A stretch of 64,000 bases of DNA from Vibrio maritimus (GCA_000755425.1 BBMT01000019.1:1-64000), one strand, 5' to 3'; counted from the first letter of the stretch, positions 35,830-45,229 are shown. Numbers and translations: made by a program. Notes: generated by a model from the letters alone, not told the origin.

Positions 35830-36772
35830 TTCACTGAAAATTTCCTTACTCATCGCAGGGTGTGTGGCGATTATCGCTTGGTTTGTGGGGCAGGGGCTGA
35901 CGGCCGACAACTACCAATTTTTCCTATCACGCCGTATTCCTAAAGTACTGGCAATTGTGCTGGCTGCCGTTGCGATCTCCGCGTCTTCTTTGGTGTTTCA
36001 AACCATCACCAATAACCGAATCTTAACGCCATCGATATTGGGCTTTGATAGCTTATATCTTATGGTGCAAGTCCTGATGGTAGTCATTCTCGGCAGCACC
36101 AGTTTTTGGGTGATTCACGCAATGAGCAATTTTCTGCTTTCTACGTGTGTCATGATTGGCTTCTCACTGCTGCTGTTTCATTTTTACTTCAAGCGTAAGG
36201 ACAGCAATGTTTTCACGCTATTGTTGATTGGTATTGTTTGCGGCAGTTTGTTTAGCAGTGTGACCGGCTTTTTGACCATGTTGGTTGACCCTAATGAGTT
36301 TGCGAGTATTCAAAACTCCATGTTCGCAAGCTTTAACAACGTGAATGCTAAATTGGTCTACTGGAGCTTAATCCCACTCTCACTCTGCTTAGCAATTCTG
36401 TTCTACTACGCGCCAAAGCTGGATGTGCTTTGGCTAGGGACAGACAACGCGACAAGCCTCGGTGTCAATACTCAGCAACTCACTCAACGAGTGATGATCC
36501 TCATTACTATCATGATTGCTATTTCTACGGCCTTAGTGGGGCCTGTGCTGTTTTTTGGCTTGATCACGGTGAGTTTAACTCGTGAAATCTTTAGGCACTA
36601 TCAGCACCGTTTTCTGATCATCGCGAGCAGTTTACTAGCGGTATTTTTGCTGGTTACAGGTCAGTGGTTTGTTGAAAAAGTATTAGCGTTCCAGACGACG
36701 ATCAGCGTGATCATCAATCTCGTCGGTGGCTCCTACTTCCTGTTCTTATTGCTAAGAAACAGAATTAATTAA
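35822..36772 (+). CDS. vctG: siderophore ABC permease, FecCD type, VctG-like
   Basis: The second FecCD-type permease, 316 residues and intact. Conserved parts are FFLSRRIPKVLAIVLAAVAI, LVFQTITNNRILTPSILGFD and ALVGPVLFFGLITVSLTRE. Two permeases encoded separately, followed by one ATPase, match the VctPDGC and FatBCDA layout. It starts inside the vctD stop region and ends 11 bases before vctC. Confidence 0.87.
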   Translation: MRDSLKISLLIAGCVAIIAWFVGQGLTADNYQFFLSRRIPKVLAIVLAAVAISASSLVFQTITNNRILTPSILGFDSLYLMVQVLMVVILGSTSFWVIHAMSNFLLSTCVMIGFSLLLFHFYFKRKDSNVFTLLLIGIVCGSLFSSVTGFLTMLVDPNEFASIQNSMFASFNNVNAKLVYWSLIPLSLCLAILFYYAPKLDVLWLGTDNATSLGVNTQQLTQRVMILITIMIAISTALVGPVLFFGLITVSLTREIFRHYQHRFLIIASSLLAVFLLVTGQWFVEKVLAFQTTISVIINLVGGSYFLFLLLRNRIN

Positions 36773-36783
36773 GAGGTATAACA

Positions 36784-37545
36784 GTGATCAAGTTAACAGG
36801 TCTAAGTAAAAAGTACGGCAAAACCTTCGTTGTGCAAGATGCAGATGCGCTTTTCCCGAAAGGAGAAGTGACTTCGATTATTGGCCCTAACGGTGCAGGT
36901 AAAAGTACGCTGTTATCGATGGCAAGCCGCCTGACAGAGAGCGATGCGGGTGAAGTCGTGATTGGCGATAAGCTGCTTGCCCAATGGGATACCAAAGAGC
37001 TGGCAAAACACCTCGCTGTACTTCGTCAATCCAACAACATCAATATGCGTTTTACCATTCGTGAGTTGGTGTCTTTTGGTCGCTTTCCACATTCTGGTGG
37101 CCGTCTAACGACAGAAGACAATGAGATCATTGACCAGGCTCTCGGTCATTTAGGGATTGAAGAGATCCAAAATAAGTACCTTGACCAGCTCAGTGGCGGT
37201 CAGCGTCAAATGGCGTTCATCGCCATGGTAGTGGCACAAGATACCGACTACGTGTTCTTGGATGAGCCTTTAAATAACCTTGATATCAAACACTCAGTCG
37301 AAATCATGCACACGCTTCGTCGTCTCGCTCACGACTTCAATAAGGCTGTGGTGATTGTTATTCACGACATTAATTTTGCGTCTTGCTATTCGGACAATAT
37401 CGTAGCGATGAAGAAAGGCAAGGTCATCAAGTCGGGTAAAGTTGATGAAGTGGTTCAGCAGGAGACCATGGAAGCCATCTACGAGATCCCGTTTGATATC
37501 CGTGAGGTCGATGGGCGCAAGGTCTGTCTCTACTTCAATAGCTAG
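36784..37545 (+). CDS. vctC: siderophore ABC transporter ATPase, VctC-like
   Basis: A FepC-type ATPase, 253 residues, powering ferric siderophore import through VctDG. Walker A is GPNGAGKST, signature LSGGQRQ, Walker B YVFLDEPLNNLD and the switch IHDINFAS. It is the last gene of the iron operon and is followed by a clear terminator. No outer membrane receptor gene is present in the window, so uptake across the outer membrane depends on genes elsewhere. Confidence 0.92.
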   Translation: MIKLTGLSKKYGKTFVVQDADALFPKGEVTSIIGPNGAGKSTLLSMASRLTESDAGEVVIGDKLLAQWDTKELAKHLAVLRQSNNINMRFTIRELVSFGRFPHSGGRLTTEDNEIIDQALGHLGIEEIQNKYLDQLSGGQRQMAFIAMVVAQDTDYVFLDEPLNNLDIKHSVEIMHTLRRLAHDFNKAVVIVIHDINFASCYSDNIVAMKKGKVIKSGKVDEVVQQETMEAIYEIPFDIREVDGRKVCLYFNS

Positions 37546-37564
37546 TTTTGACTGTGAATCAATG

Positions 37565-37591
37565 AAGGAGCCTAGTAGGCTCCTTTTTTGG
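37565..37591 (+). terminator. intrinsic terminator after vctC
   Basis: AAGGAGCCTA (37565-37574) pairs with TAGGCTCCTT (37576-37585), followed by TTTT. Confidence 0.88.
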
Positions 37592-37700
37592 GCCTTATAT
37601 TTGTCTCTATTTTGATATTTATTGTATTTATGTTGATAATAGGAAGGTTGATTACCACTTCATAATGCGTCCCATGTTAAAGATTAACGAGGACACAAAA

Positions 37701-38825
37701 ATGAATACGAAACCTTCTTTGTGGCTGATGGTTGTGATGCTGATGTTTCCACAAATTGTGGAAACCATTTACAGCCCAGCGCTAGGTTCAATTGCACAGT
37801 CGTTCGCGGTGAGTTATGCGCAGGCTGCTCAAACGCTATCGATTTACTTTTCGGCATTTGCTGTTGGAGTGGTGGTTTGGGGTGTATTGGCCGATAAGTG
37901 GGGCAGACGTCCGACGATGCTGTTGGGTCTTCTCATCTATGGCGCTGCGGCCTTAGTGGCGATGCAGACAGAAGATTTTACCACAGTGATGCTGGCACGA
38001 GCTTTGAGTGCATTTGGTATTGCAGTCGGCTCCGTTGTGACGCAAACCATGCTGCGCGATGTGTTTCGCGGAGAAGAGCTGGGCAAAGTATTTAGCTTAA
38101 TGGGAATGGGCATTTCTATTAGCCCGGTTGTTGGCATGTTGCTTGGTGGACAGCTATCGCAAGCTGGTGGCTACCAATATGTGTTTCTAACGCTGTTTGT
38201 TATGGCTCTTGGTCTGTTCGTTTATAACCTAGTCAAGCTGCCGGAAACACAGCAGCAAAAACAGCCACTTCAGCTTGCTGGTTTAAGTGTGCGCATGATG
38301 AAAGATGCAAAGATCTGGCAATCTGCGCTGCTGGTCGCGCTTTATAACATCGCGTTATTCTCCTATTACCAATTGGGGGCATTTCGTTTTGCCGAGCTCG
38401 GCTTTAATGCAGAGCAATTTGGTTATAGCGGCGTTATATTGGGCGTGGGAACCTTGATGGGAAGCTATTTGAACAAGGCTCTGTTATCAAAAGGCTTGTC
38501 TCAGTGGTTACTGTTGTGCGTGTCAGCAGTACTGCTAACGCTAGGTGCTGTGGGTGTTTATGCATTGCTTGGCTCGATTTGGTTTGTTGCGCCAATGATG
38601 TTGGTGGTTATGTCATTTGGTATTGCGATTCCAAATGTACTGAGTGCTGCGCTGACGGAGTACAAACAGCAAGCGGGCAGTGCCGGTGCGTTGCTTGGGC
38701 TGATGTACTACCTAATGATAGGCGCAGGGCTCGGTCTTGCTGGCGCCATTCAGAATCTAGGCGCGGTGCTACTCGCTTGTGGTGCGGTGGCCATGGTAGT
38801 GACTTTGAGCACCAAAATATTGTGA
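37701..38825 (+). CDS. Bcr/CflA-family drug efflux MFS transporter
   Basis: A twelve-helix drug:proton antiporter of 374 residues. The first helices read PQIVETIYSPALGSIAQSF, then the MFS motif GVLADKWGRRPTMLLGL and the TM4-5 region FGIAVGSVVTQTMLRDVF, typical of Bcr/CflA. I start at ATG 37701 with GAGGA upstream; twelve extra codons in the longer frame are rejected. The AraC-family gene downstream in the same direction may control it. Position after the siderophore operon allows a role in siderophore export, but that is only a possibility. Confidence 0.88.
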   Translation: MNTKPSLWLMVVMLMFPQIVETIYSPALGSIAQSFAVSYAQAAQTLSIYFSAFAVGVVVWGVLADKWGRRPTMLLGLLIYGAAALVAMQTEDFTTVMLARALSAFGIAVGSVVTQTMLRDVFRGEELGKVFSLMGMGISISPVVGMLLGGQLSQAGGYQYVFLTLFVMALGLFVYNLVKLPETQQQKQPLQLAGLSVRMMKDAKIWQSALLVALYNIALFSYYQLGAFRFAELGFNAEQFGYSGVILGVGTLMGSYLNKALLSKGLSQWLLLCVSAVLLTLGAVGVYALLGSIWFVAPMMLVVMSFGIAIPNVLSAALTEYKQQAGSAGALLGLMYYLMIGAGLGLAGAIQNLGAVLLACGAVAMVVTLSTKIL

Positions 38826-38831
38826 TTTGAC

Positions 38832-38861
38832 GGCCTCTTTACTTAGTGAAGAGGCCATTTT
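38832..38861 (+). terminator. intrinsic terminator after the MFS gene
   Basis: GGCCTCTT (38832-38839) pairs with AAGAGGCC (38849-38856), followed by a T-rich run. Confidence 0.85.
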
Positions 38862-38940
38862 TGTTCTATGAGTAACTTTGGCAATCGCTGCTTAAGTCGT
38901 TAATATTAAGTTGAACCTTGGATATAGCGAGTGAGGAAGC

Positions 38941-39717
38941 ATGGCGATCATTGATGCGAACAGTCAGTTTGATGCAGACAGCATTGATAATCAGATTGTC
39001 GGTATTGCCGCCATGGTTGGAACGCATGATTCTGGCATGCACCGTCATCATAAACATCAATTACTCTTTGCCGCTTCAGGCTGTATGTCTATTTCTCTTG
39101 ATGGGGCTAAGTGTATCCTACCGCCAACACGTGCTGCGTGGATCCCTGCAGGCGTAGAGCACTATGCAAGAATGAGTAATGTTGTCGCTTATCGATCGCT
39201 GTATTTTGATGTCGATATTTGCACATCGGCGCCAGATGCGGTCACCGTATTCTCAATCAACTCCTTACTCCGAGAGCTCATCGAACGAATGGCAATGTGG
39301 GCATGGGACAAACCCACGGGAGAGCAAACTCACATGACTGCGCTATTTTTTGAAGAGCTTCAAGCTGCACCAAAAGAAGAGTTGGCGTTGCCCCTTCCCG
39401 GTGACAGAAGGCTGGCCAATTGGCTAGATGGCGTGCTGCGTCAAGACTACTTGCCTCAGCCTCTCAATCAAGTCGCTAATACGGTTGGAGCCAGCGCTAA
39501 AACCGTCTCGCGTATTTTTAGCAAGGAGACGGGCATGCCATATCAATCATGGCGCCAGCAATGGCGTTTAATGATGGGGATCCAGTCACTTTCGGAGGGA
39601 AACAGTGTTGCGGATACCGCAGCTTCACTCGATTTTTCCAGTGATAGTGCGTTTGTGGCTTTTTTTCGCCAGCAAACCGGAGAGACACCGGGTAAATATA
39701 TCATCGAAGGTCGCTAG
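38941..39717 (+). CDS. AraC-family transcriptional regulator with cupin sensor
   Basis: A 258-residue regulator. The N-terminal cupin sensor (about 25-100) contains MHRHHKHQLLFAASGCM and AAWIPAGVEHYARMS. The C-terminal AraC DNA-binding domain (about 160-255) has two HTH motifs: LNQVANTVGASAKTVSRIF and VADTAASLDFSSDSAFVAFF, ending GETPGKYI. This arrangement resembles NimR-type local regulators of MFS exporters. GAGGAA precedes ATG 38941. The Bcr/CflA gene just upstream is the likely target. Confidence 0.87.
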   Translation: MAIIDANSQFDADSIDNQIVGIAAMVGTHDSGMHRHHKHQLLFAASGCMSISLDGAKCILPPTRAAWIPAGVEHYARMSNVVAYRSLYFDVDICTSAPDAVTVFSINSLLRELIERMAMWAWDKPTGEQTHMTALFFEELQAAPKEELALPLPGDRRLANWLDGVLRQDYLPQPLNQVANTVGASAKTVSRIFSKETGMPYQSWRQQWRLMMGIQSLSEGNSVADTAASLDFSSDSAFVAFFRQQTGETPGKYIIEGR

Positions 39718-39779
39718 ATTTGGAAACCCCTCGCTAGGTGATAAACTAGTAAAAACAAAGCACTTGAGTTCGAGTAAGT

Positions 39780-41373
39780 ATGCCAAGCACCGAGTCTACG
39801 CCCATGCCGAAGCCCATCACGGAGCAGCAAATCCAGAGCACCTTAGAGAAGATCGTTGTCTTTCCGCCGTTCTATTCCTCTCCTAAGCTGGTGGCGTTTT
39901 TTCGCTTCATTGTGGAACAGACGCTGGCAGGCCAAGGTGGTCAGCTTACTCAATATTCCATCGCGACAGATCTGTTTGAAATGCCAGCGAGCTTTAACCC
40001 TTCCTCGGATCCTATGGTTCGCATGTTAGCAACGAAATTGCGCAAGCTGCTGACCGCTTTTTATGAAAGCAACAACGACAGTGAGCTTATCGTCATTTCT
40101 CTGCCAAAGCGCAGTTACATGCCTGAGTTTGCTCTAAAAGAGAGCGCCGAGCCTTCGCCGCTTATCCCAAATATTAACTATCCGACTCTAGTTGTTCAGC
40201 CTTTTGCGATGACCTTGCAAGACCCTATCTGCAATGAAGTCGCACTGTCGCTGCAAGAAGAGCTCAGTCATGCCCTAGGCGTGTTTGAGCAGTTAGCGGT
40301 GATATCGCCGCTACGGGTGCAAGAAATGGCAGGAGGTTCACTGTCATTGAGTGAGTTTCGTGACAAGTTAGGTGCACGTTACGTTGTGTCTGGATCAGTG
40401 CGCCGTGCCGGTGAGTCTCTGCGTGTAACTGTCGCTCTCAATGAGACAGAGCACGGCCTGCAAATCTGGAGTGAGCGATTTGTTTTGACGGTCACTAGTG
40501 GTGATGTACTTGTCGACCAAATCACAATGGTGCAACGGATTGCGACAAAAATGGCGTCTTCCTATGGCGTAATATCGATGCATGAATTTCAGCGTGTAAA
40601 GCAGCAAGGTTCGGTCTCACTCAACGATTATCAAGCGCGTCTTTATTACTTAGAGTACCTGACCAAAATGAGCCAGGAGCGCTTGCAAGATATGATCGCA
40701 CTCTATCAACAGTTGGTCGCTGGTCGATATGCCAATGATGCGAGAACCCTGGCTACGTTAGCTCAGCTCTATTGTGACGCGTTACTCTTTGGCATGATGA
40801 GCTATGACGAGGTGATTGAGCGTTGCGAGAAGTTGGTTTCGAAAGCGTTGGACTATGCACCGCGTGACGGCGAAGTGATGTTGGCTCAAGCTTGGTGGGC
40901 TTTGCTGACAAACAATCCACAGAAAGTCAGTGGCTGCGCTGAGCGTATTATTCAGCTCAATCCTAACTCTCACTACACTATCGGCGCGGTGGGATGGTTA
41001 GTATGTTTGTCGGGCAATTTTGATTATGGGATCAAGATTTTAACCAATCTATTGGGTAAGGATGATTATTTCCCTATCTGGCTCAAGCTAAGCCAAGCAT
41101 TGAATGCCATTCGTCAACAGGACAATGAAGCTGCGCTGCAAAGCTAGATTTGTTTATGTAGAAGGGAATGTGCTGCAAACCACGCTACTTGCTTTGATTT
41201 ATCAGCTTGCAGGCCGAGAAGAGACGGCTAGGCAGTATTGGAACGAGGCTGAGCAGAGCGTGATAGATATTAACGCTATCGCCGCCCAGCAACTTGATGT
41301 CATGATACTTGATGATTCTCTTCGCGCGACGTTAGAACATGCCAGATTAAGCTTGGCCAACGCCACAGATTAG
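39780..41373 (+). CDS. TolB/FlgO-like TPR protein with adenylate-cyclase-associated N domain (frame broken once)
   Basis: About 530 residues when repaired. The N terminus (about 15-115) follows the pattern of the domain found at the head of TolB-like adenylate cyclase-associated proteins: FFRFIVEQTLAGQGGQLTQY, FNPSSDPMVRMLATKLRKLL, LIVISLPKRSYMPEF. Residues about 140-260 resemble the TolB-like/FlgO domain (YVVSGSVRRAGESLRVTVAL). The rest is helical, TPR-like. No cyclase domain, signal peptide or membrane helix is present. The frame breaks at AAA 41140-41142; removing one A gives ALQARFVYVEGNVLQTTLL and adds about 75 C-terminal residues. The function is unknown, probably signalling. Confidence 0.72.
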
Positions 41374-41549
41374 TGCTTTCAAGTCGTCCCTCATTTTTTG
41401 TATTTCGTATGAAAAGCAATGTCCTCGACCACTAAAAGGTAATTTAGGTAATTTACGTTTATGAGAACGTAAAGCGTACCTACTGTTACTGTTGGTGCCC
41501 AAATCATTACGCTAATATTGAGCCATCAACCAAGTAGAGAGGCAATATC

Positions 41550-42701
41550 ATGTCTAATATCAAAAAGTGGCCTGCAATCGACCCAGAAAAAGTAGCGAAA
41601 TATAAGCACATCTGGGAAAACGTTTCTGCAGCAGACAACCTAGACCCAGAAGTTGCGGCATACCTAGCTCGCGTTAAAGAGCAAGGCGGCGGCAAGGGTA
41701 TCGAGCAAATGAGCTTTATCAACAAAGACTACCTAGGTTTCTACCAAGCGCCATTCTCTCAAGATCTAGATAACACTGATGTTGTTATCTACGGTATGGG
41801 CATTGAGAAGTGTTCTCCTACTGGTTCTTCACACAAGTTCGCACCACAGCGTCTACGCCACCTAAGTAAAATGGGTATGGGTACGGTTGGTGACAACGGT
41901 GAAATCCCATTCGAATGGTGTCGTATTTCTGACTACGGTAACTGGGATAGCCTAGGCCAATTCGAGCTGAAAGCAGAAGTTGAGCAGCTAACAGAACTTC
42001 TTCACCACATGGTTGTTGAAAAAGATTGTACACCGCTAGTATTTGGTGGTGACCACACAATCCCATACCCAACAATGCGTGCTCTAGGTGAGAAATACGG
42101 TCCTCTTCGCGTAATCCACTTCGATGCGCACTATGACCTATCAACTCGTGCTGACTTTGACTACCCATACACGTCAGGTCACTGGCTACCAAAACTGTAC
42201 TCTGAAGGTCTAGCGGATCCAGAGCGCACAGTACAAATCGGTATGCGTGGTCGTCAAACTGCGCTTGTTAAAGGTAACCACATCGCATTTGGCACTACTG
42301 GCTTCACGACTAACGAAGTTTACGAGCAAGGCGTTGATGCCGTAGCAGACAAGATCATCGAACTTTGTGGCGATGGCGGTCCGGTTTACTTCACATTCGA
42401 TCTAGATGCACTAGATACTGCGTTCTGTCGTTCAAACTCAAGCCCAGATCCATTCGGTCTAACGCACCTTCAGGTTTATGACATCATTCGTAAAGTGAAG
42501 GCATCGGGTAAAGTTCGTCTTGTTGGTGCTGACGTAGCTGAGTACACGCCAGATACTGACCCAACAGATAAAGACGGCATCATTGCAGCTGGCTTCGGTT
42601 GGGAACTACTTTGTTGGCTAGCAGAAGAGCGTAAGAAAGAAAACGGCGGCGAAAATCGTCACACGGTATGGCACCAAGCATTTGGTTCTGTATCGCTGTA
42701 A
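41550..42701 (+). CDS. ureohydrolase (arginase/agmatinase family), N-terminally extended
   Basis: A 383-residue dinuclear-metal hydrolase that releases urea from a guanidino compound. Metal-binding motifs are complete: GGDHTI, HFDAHYD and FDLDALD. It is about 75 residues longer than E. coli agmatinase (306), mainly at the N terminus, where an extension of about 80 residues precedes the core strand DVVIYGMGIEKCSP. Extended members of this family include guanidine hydrolases and guanidinobutyrases, so agmatine should not be assumed as the substrate. Codons are strongly biased to preferred ones, implying high expression. No adjacent polyamine gene or nickel chaperone is present. It is monocistronic with its own terminator. 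Confidence 0.85.
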   Translation: MSNIKKWPAIDPEKVAKYKHIWENVSAADNLDPEVAAYLARVKEQGGGKGIEQMSFINKDYLGFYQAPFSQDLDNTDVVIYGMGIEKCSPTGSSHKFAPQRLRHLSKMGMGTVGDNGEIPFEWCRISDYGNWDSLGQFELKAEVEQLTELLHHMVVEKDCTPLVFGGDHTIPYPTMRALGEKYGPLRVIHFDAHYDLSTRADFDYPYTSGHWLPKLYSEGLADPERTVQIGMRGRQTALVKGNHIAFGTTGFTTNEVYEQGVDAVADKIIELCGDGGPVYFTFDLDALDTAFCRSNSSPDPFGLTHLQVYDIIRKVKASGKVRLVGADVAEYTPDTDPTDKDGIIAAGFGWELLCWLAEERKKENGGENRHTVWHQAFGSVSL

Positions 42702-42721
42702 TCTTACGGCACTGATTTCAA

Positions 42722-42748
42722 AAACCATCGCTTTTGGCGGTGGTTTTT
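42722..42748 (+). terminator. intrinsic terminator after the ureohydrolase
   Basis: ACCATCGC pairs with GCGGTGGT (one G-T pair) around TTTTG, followed by seven T. Confidence 0.82.
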
Positions 42749-42874
42749 TTATGTCTGTTTGATAACAAAAATTGATGCAAACGACAAAAAATCAGATTAG
42801 TGATACTTAACCAACTTTGCTTCAATAGCGCCCGAAAGATTGCTGTTAATCTTACTTCCAATTAAGGGTTTAAA

Positions 42875-43027
42875 ATGTTTGCTATTGATGATGTTGTAGT
42901 TGCAACTAAAGGTATCGATCTAGGTAAAATGGTCGTGACTGGTTTGAGCAGTGGCGGCTTCTACGTTCGTGTAGAAGTAGACGGCATGTCTCTAACTTAC
43001 CCAGCAAAAGACCTACAAAAAGCGTAA
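42875..43027 (+). CDS. 50-residue conserved-looking small protein
   Basis: ATG 42875 to TAA 43025-43027 encodes 50 residues beginning MFAIDDVVVATKG and ending AKDLQKA. It has a good ribosome binding site (AAGGG), its own perfect terminator and codon use like highly expressed genes, so it is very likely real. The composition is alternating beta-strand (VVVTGLSSGGFYVRVEV) and soluble, perhaps a small beta-barrel. I do not recognise a family. Confidence 0.8.
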   Translation: MFAIDDVVVATKGIDLGKMVVTGLSSGGFYVRVEVDGMSLTYPAKDLQKA

Positions 43028-43052
43028 TCTTTGACGCTGAGTTCTTCTTTGT

Positions 43053-43085
43053 AAATGGCGACCCTAGGGTCGCCATTTTCTTTTG
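43053..43085 (+). terminator. intrinsic terminator after the 50-residue gene
   Basis: AAATGGCGACCC (43053-43064) pairs perfectly with GGGTCGCCATTT (43067-43078), followed by a T-rich run. Confidence 0.9.
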
Positions 43086-43296
43086 TTCTTAATTTTATCA
43101 ATACATTGCACCGTCACTGTGCAATGCCCTTCATTAGTCCAGTGCTGCGCATTAAGTGTGCAACCGCAAGTTTTCATGCAAGCGTCGGTGCTACTTAGTA
43201 TCAATATAAATTCGTTTCTCAACTTTTGTCTGGAACGAAAGTTGCACTTCAATCATAGACATAAAGAAAGTGGGTCTTTAGCCAAGGAGGGGAGAG

Positions 43297-44403
43297 ATGA
43301 TACTTATCTTGCGCACAACACCTTTAAAACTACTCAATTTGATCATTCTATTAGTGCTGCTGTTTTCAGTGGTGCTATTTGCGCTAGGTGCCATGTTAGC
43401 CGGGTTTTTGGTATTGCTATCCATTGCGACGATAGCATGGCTGATGCTGTTTACATTGAATCGAGAGTTATGCGTACTTAATACGTACTTTCAGCAGCTA
43501 AAACATGTTGAGGAGCCTTCTGTGCCTCAATCACTTGGCCTACTTTATTCAAGCTTCCACGCCTTCGATGATGTTCATCAACTGCTGCTACGAAAACAGC
43601 GTAAAGCGGAAGCCGTGCGTTCGGAAATGGCGTTCTGCGCTCAAGAATTAGCAAGCAATGCGGCCGATGCGGCCAAGGACAGTGATATGCAGGCGGAGTC
43701 AACGCTCTCTTCTGCATCAGCGGCAACGGAAATTGCACAGAGTATTGAAGATGTATCAACTCGCATTGAGCAGACCTTGCGGGCCATTGAGCAAGGCAAT
43801 GTTCTTTGTGGGCGAGGCAATCAGGCGCTCGTGAGCGTTCAAAGCAGTGTTGAGCAGGTGGAGTCTCAAGTGGGCTCAACGGCGAAAAGCATCGTTACTT
43901 TGGAGAGTCATTTGTCCACAGTTTCGGAGATGTCCCAATTTATTCGAGAGATTGCCGAGCAAACCAATCTGCTCGCACTCAACGCTGCGATTGAAGCGGC
44001 GCGAGCCGGTGAACATGGACGCGGGTTCAGTGTGGTGGCCGAAGAAGTTGGCCGCCTCGCTAAACGAAGTCATGAGTCTGCGAATGCCATTACTTCTCAT
44101 GTTGAGCAGGTGACGGCAAGCATGAGTGATGTTACAGCCATGATAGAGCAAGTTCGCGAAGGGAACACGCGTTGCACTGAGCAGACCCAGGTGGCGCAAA
44201 ACACGTTGGAAGAGATGAGCGTATCCATGGCATCGATTACCGATCAAGTCGCTGGCGTATCAGCCGCGTCCGAGCAACAAGCTATCGCGATTCAAGAAAT
44301 ATCGAGCAATATGGAGCAGGTTGCAGTAACAGCAAAACACAATGCCGATACTGCCGCTGACAACGCTCAGGTGGCTGAGCATCTTGAAAAGCTTACGGCA
44401 TAG
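43297..44403 (+). CDS. methyl-accepting chemotaxis protein lacking a sensory domain
   Basis: A 368-residue chemoreceptor. Two adjacent hydrophobic helices (about 11-53, hinged at GAMLAG) form a membrane hairpin with almost no periplasmic part, so the protein has no ligand-binding domain of its own. The cytoplasmic part holds the MCP signalling coiled coil with the conserved tip IREIAEQTNLLALNAAIEAA and GRGFSVVAEEVGRLA. No CheR-tethering pentapeptide is seen at the C terminus. GGAGG lies before ATG 43297. The next gene begins seven bases after the stop and encodes a NIT-like protein that could supply the missing sensor. Confidence 0.88.
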   Translation: MILILRTTPLKLLNLIILLVLLFSVVLFALGAMLAGFLVLLSIATIAWLMLFTLNRELCVLNTYFQQLKHVEEPSVPQSLGLLYSSFHAFDDVHQLLLRKQRKAEAVRSEMAFCAQELASNAADAAKDSDMQAESTLSSASAATEIAQSIEDVSTRIEQTLRAIEQGNVLCGRGNQALVSVQSSVEQVESQVGSTAKSIVTLESHLSTVSEMSQFIREIAEQTNLLALNAAIEAARAGEHGRGFSVVAEEVGRLAKRSHESANAITSHVEQVTASMSDVTAMIEQVREGNTRCTEQTQVAQNTLEEMSVSMASITDQVAGVSAASEQQAIAIQEISSNMEQVAVTAKHNADTAADNAQVAEHLEKLTA

Positions 44404-44410
44404 GGAGTGA

Positions 44411-45229
44411 ATGATGATTGATATTGTAATTGCTAATGTTCAAACTGTGGTTGTTATGCTTTTGGTTTTATTGAGCATGGTTGTTTTCTTGTTTAATAGG
44501 AGACGCATTTTTGGCAAAAGCCAACAAGCCAAGCTATCGGGATTGATGCACTTGACCACACTTAGACAACTATTAGCATCGATTCAGCAACACAGAGGAA
44601 TCACCAATAGTGTGCTGTGTGGAGACAACAAATTGCAGTCTCGGCTTCCAGCTATACAAAGCGATATCAACAACCACCTGCAGACGCTGACTCACCTTGA
44701 TGAGAGTGTCCGCAATACTAAAAGCTGGCGCAGTGTTGAGGAGAACTGGCCAAGGGTTCGTGTACAGTTTAAACAGTGGTCGACAGAGCAAAATCTTGCC
44801 AATCACAATCAGCTATTGGCCTCACTGCTTGAATCAGTGGAGGAGTGTGCCCAGCATTACCGCTTGTCAGAGCTGCCGCAAGAAAAGGGAGAGTCCATCG
44901 CATTGCTCTGGAATGACTTATTGAGGATTGCGGAATGTGTCGGCCAGGCTAGAGCTCTGGGCACCGGTGTGGCTGCAAAGGCGGCGTGTAGCAGCGTTGA
45001 GCGAATTCGATTGAAGTATCTACATCAGTCGATCGATCGCTTTGTCATCGCGCAACATCATTCGGACTTCCCAACCGTCAAGAAGCTTCTTGGAACTATT
45101 GAGAACAAAGTTCTCGTGCTTGCCCCAAGCGTTGCAGCAGTCGACTATTTTGATGATGCGACGGCCGCTTTAGATGAGGTATTTAGAGTATTTGACCAAC
45201 GGGTTACTGCACTGCGTGACAATGTTTGA
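44411..45229 (+). CDS. membrane-anchored NIT-like (nitrate/nitrite-sensing type) domain protein
   Basis: 272 residues. One N-terminal helix (about 6-28) is followed by RRR, so by the positive-inside rule the rest should be cytoplasmic. The remainder is all-helical. LLASIQQHRGITNSVLCGD resembles the QxERG-S/T core of NIT nitrate/nitrite-sensing domains, which sit inside some chemoreceptors and kinases. No kinase, HAMP or output domain is present. It begins seven bases after the MCP stop with GGGAG upstream, so the two are co-expressed. A role as the detached sensor of the adjacent MCP is inference; the NIT assignment is from a short motif and helical content only. Confidence 0.62.
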   Translation: MMIDIVIANVQTVVVMLLVLLSMVVFLFNRRRIFGKSQQAKLSGLMHLTTLRQLLASIQQHRGITNSVLCGDNKLQSRLPAIQSDINNHLQTLTHLDESVRNTKSWRSVEENWPRVRVQFKQWSTEQNLANHNQLLASLLESVEECAQHYRLSELPQEKGESIALLWNDLLRIAECVGQARALGTGVAAKAACSSVERIRLKYLHQSIDRFVIAQHHSDFPTVKKLLGTIENKVLVLAPSVAAVDYFDDATAALDEVFRVFDQRVTALRDNV

